Shown here: one piece after another, positions 63,629 through 64,000 of the stretch | Numbering within the stretch: position 1 is the first letter of the stretch | Layout of the letters: every line of letters starts with the position of its first letter | Assembly: GCA_037013495.1 (NCBI GenBank) | Contig: CM072810.1 | Coordinates: forward strand, 75,872,449 to 75,936,448 | Reading direction: 5' to 3' | Length of the DNA stretch: 64,000 bases | From: Hippophae tibetana | Taxonomy: Eukaryota; Streptophyta; Magnoliopsida; Rosales; Elaeagnaceae | Program-made: the position numbers and the translations under genes | The notes under the pieces: generated by a model | Database searches by the model: none | Told to the model about the DNA's origin: nothing | Seen by the model: the letters and a program-made list of their open reading frames with translations, nothing else

Positions 63629-64000
63629 CTACCGAGGTCTTAATGTTTTTGTTCCATATAGACCCTTTTGTTTTGCTTTGGATTTTTTTCAATGCAACTA
63701 TAACGAATATTGAGGTGCCGACAAAAAGTGTGTTTAAAAATATTCTAAATATTTTCAATATCTAATAATTATTCACATGACAATACAAATATACTCATTA
63801 CGCTTCACAATTAGTTTTTTGGAACATAAATTTGAAAGAATAATTTTCGAAGCCATTTATGTATAGCGATTTTCTTTTTTAGTGAATTGTTAAATTTAAT
63901 GTATTATTTTTATGCTTTTTTTCTTCACGGATGGATTATGCACGTTACACAACTAAATAGCCTTATGAAGGTTGCATTAGGTTTATGGTTTTGTTCCGTA
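63629..64000 (+). repeat. Partial last monomer, cut by the window edge
   Basis: The first 372 bases of an L-class monomer (it has AATATTTTCAATATC), ending at TTTTGTTCCGTA. It pairs with 15680 in block I copy 1. The array clearly continues beyond the window. Confidence 0.95.

Larger units (their letters stand above)
1..64000 (+). repeat. Satellite DNA array, ~872-bp monomer, 73 full copies plus one partial
   Basis: The whole window is one tandem array. The anchor CTACCGAGGTCTT or a close variant begins monomers at regular spacing from position 1 to 63629; the 73 spacings range from 862 to 876 bases and average about 872. All copies have the same orientation. Two spacing classes are seen: 872-876 (L) and 862-866 (S). 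No spacing is long enough to hide an insertion, so there are no transposons, genes or unique spacers. GC of the first monomer is about 30% by hand count. S-class monomers start at 4372, 6982, 8720, 10458, 13942, 16555, 20919, 23533, 26148, 35750, 37490, 42722, 47957, 53193, 54932, 55797, 57535 and 61019; the other full copies are L. The anchor phase is arbitrary. Likely heterochromatin; chromosome position and host are not shown by the sequence. Confidence 0.98.
51240..64000 (+). repeat. Block I, copy 2 (continues past the window)
   Basis: Monomers start at 51445, 52319, 53193, 54058, 54932, 55797, 56662, 57535, 58401, 59272, 60146, 61019, 61883, 62755 and 63629, with class order L L S L S S L S L L L S L L L. 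This repeats copy 1 (5234-15680) with two additions: one S around 54932-55797 and one L at 62755. The match is still in force at the right edge (GCCTTATGAAGG at 63960, as at 16011). The beginning overlaps the end of the second 1,748-base dimer, since the 51445 monomer belongs to both relations. Confidence 0.85.

Noticed and set aside
1-64000. CRISPR array or bacterial repeat locus
   Set aside because: The repeats are about 872 bases long and directly adjoin each other with no unique spacers, and no cas genes are present.
1-64000. Tandem array made of a transposable element or LTR fragment
   Set aside because: I see no terminal inverted repeats, target-site duplications, primer-binding site, polypurine tract or protein remnants in the monomer. 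An origin from a non-coding element part cannot be excluded but has no support here.
1-64000. rRNA, tRNA or 5S gene cluster with a long spacer
   Set aside because: At about 30% GC, no part of the monomer has the GC-rich conserved core of rRNA or the A and B boxes of tRNA-like genes that I could recognise.

Overview
The window is one uninterrupted head-to-tail satellite DNA array. Taking the motif CTACCGAGGTCTT as an anchor (window position 1), I find it, with small variants, 74 times: 73 complete monomers and a 372-base partial one at the right edge. All 73 spacings lie between 862 and 876 bases (mean about 872) and every monomer points the same way. There is no room anywhere for a gene, transposon or other insert. 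GC is about 30% (260 of 874 bases by hand count in the first monomer), and the plus strand is T-rich. I annotate no genes. The many 61-123 codon open frames are by-products of a conserved AT-rich repeat and show no sign of protein-level constraint.

The host cannot be named from this sequence. A complex, AT-rich, roughly five-nucleosome monomer in a megasatellite-style array, with a GGCCATAACTTTTGACTCG core resembling motifs I recall from flowering-plant satellites and a plant-type telo-box (TTAGGGTTT) in about half the monomers, suggests a plant. This is inference. A centromeric, pericentromeric or subtelomeric heterochromatic site is plausible but not shown.

The array is not uniform. Two length classes exist: about 874 bases (L, 55 complete copies) and about 865 bases (S, 18 copies). 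They differ by one 9-base deletion that travels with a set of linked variants. The main segments are: 1-5.05 kb (set gamma, with a one-monomer local duplication); 5.05-16.1 kb (block I, copy 1); 16.1-20.3 kb (mixed, with a dimer-spaced repeat); 20.3-25.53 kb (two tandem copies of a 2,614-base trimer); 25.53-26.72 kb (linker); 26.72-29.8 kb (run of 872-base E-type monomers); 29.8-44.15 kb (mosaic with sets alpha and beta, both related to gamma); 44.15-47.14 kb (alternating dimer, 1,748 bases); 47.14-48.31 kb (linker); 48.31-51.81 kb (two almost identical 1,748-base dimers); and 51.2-64 kb (block I, copy 2, 46-48 kb from copy 1, running off the window).

This is an array shaped by unequal exchange and conversion at several scales: one monomer, two, three, six to eight, and about a dozen. 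The most informative observations are the duplicated block I with one apparent deletion, one gain and one conversion-like patch between its copies; the near-identical dimers at 48.3-51.8 kb, whose junction can be placed within about 18 bases; and a segregating telo-box. I see no enzyme system, defence system or other coding novelty.
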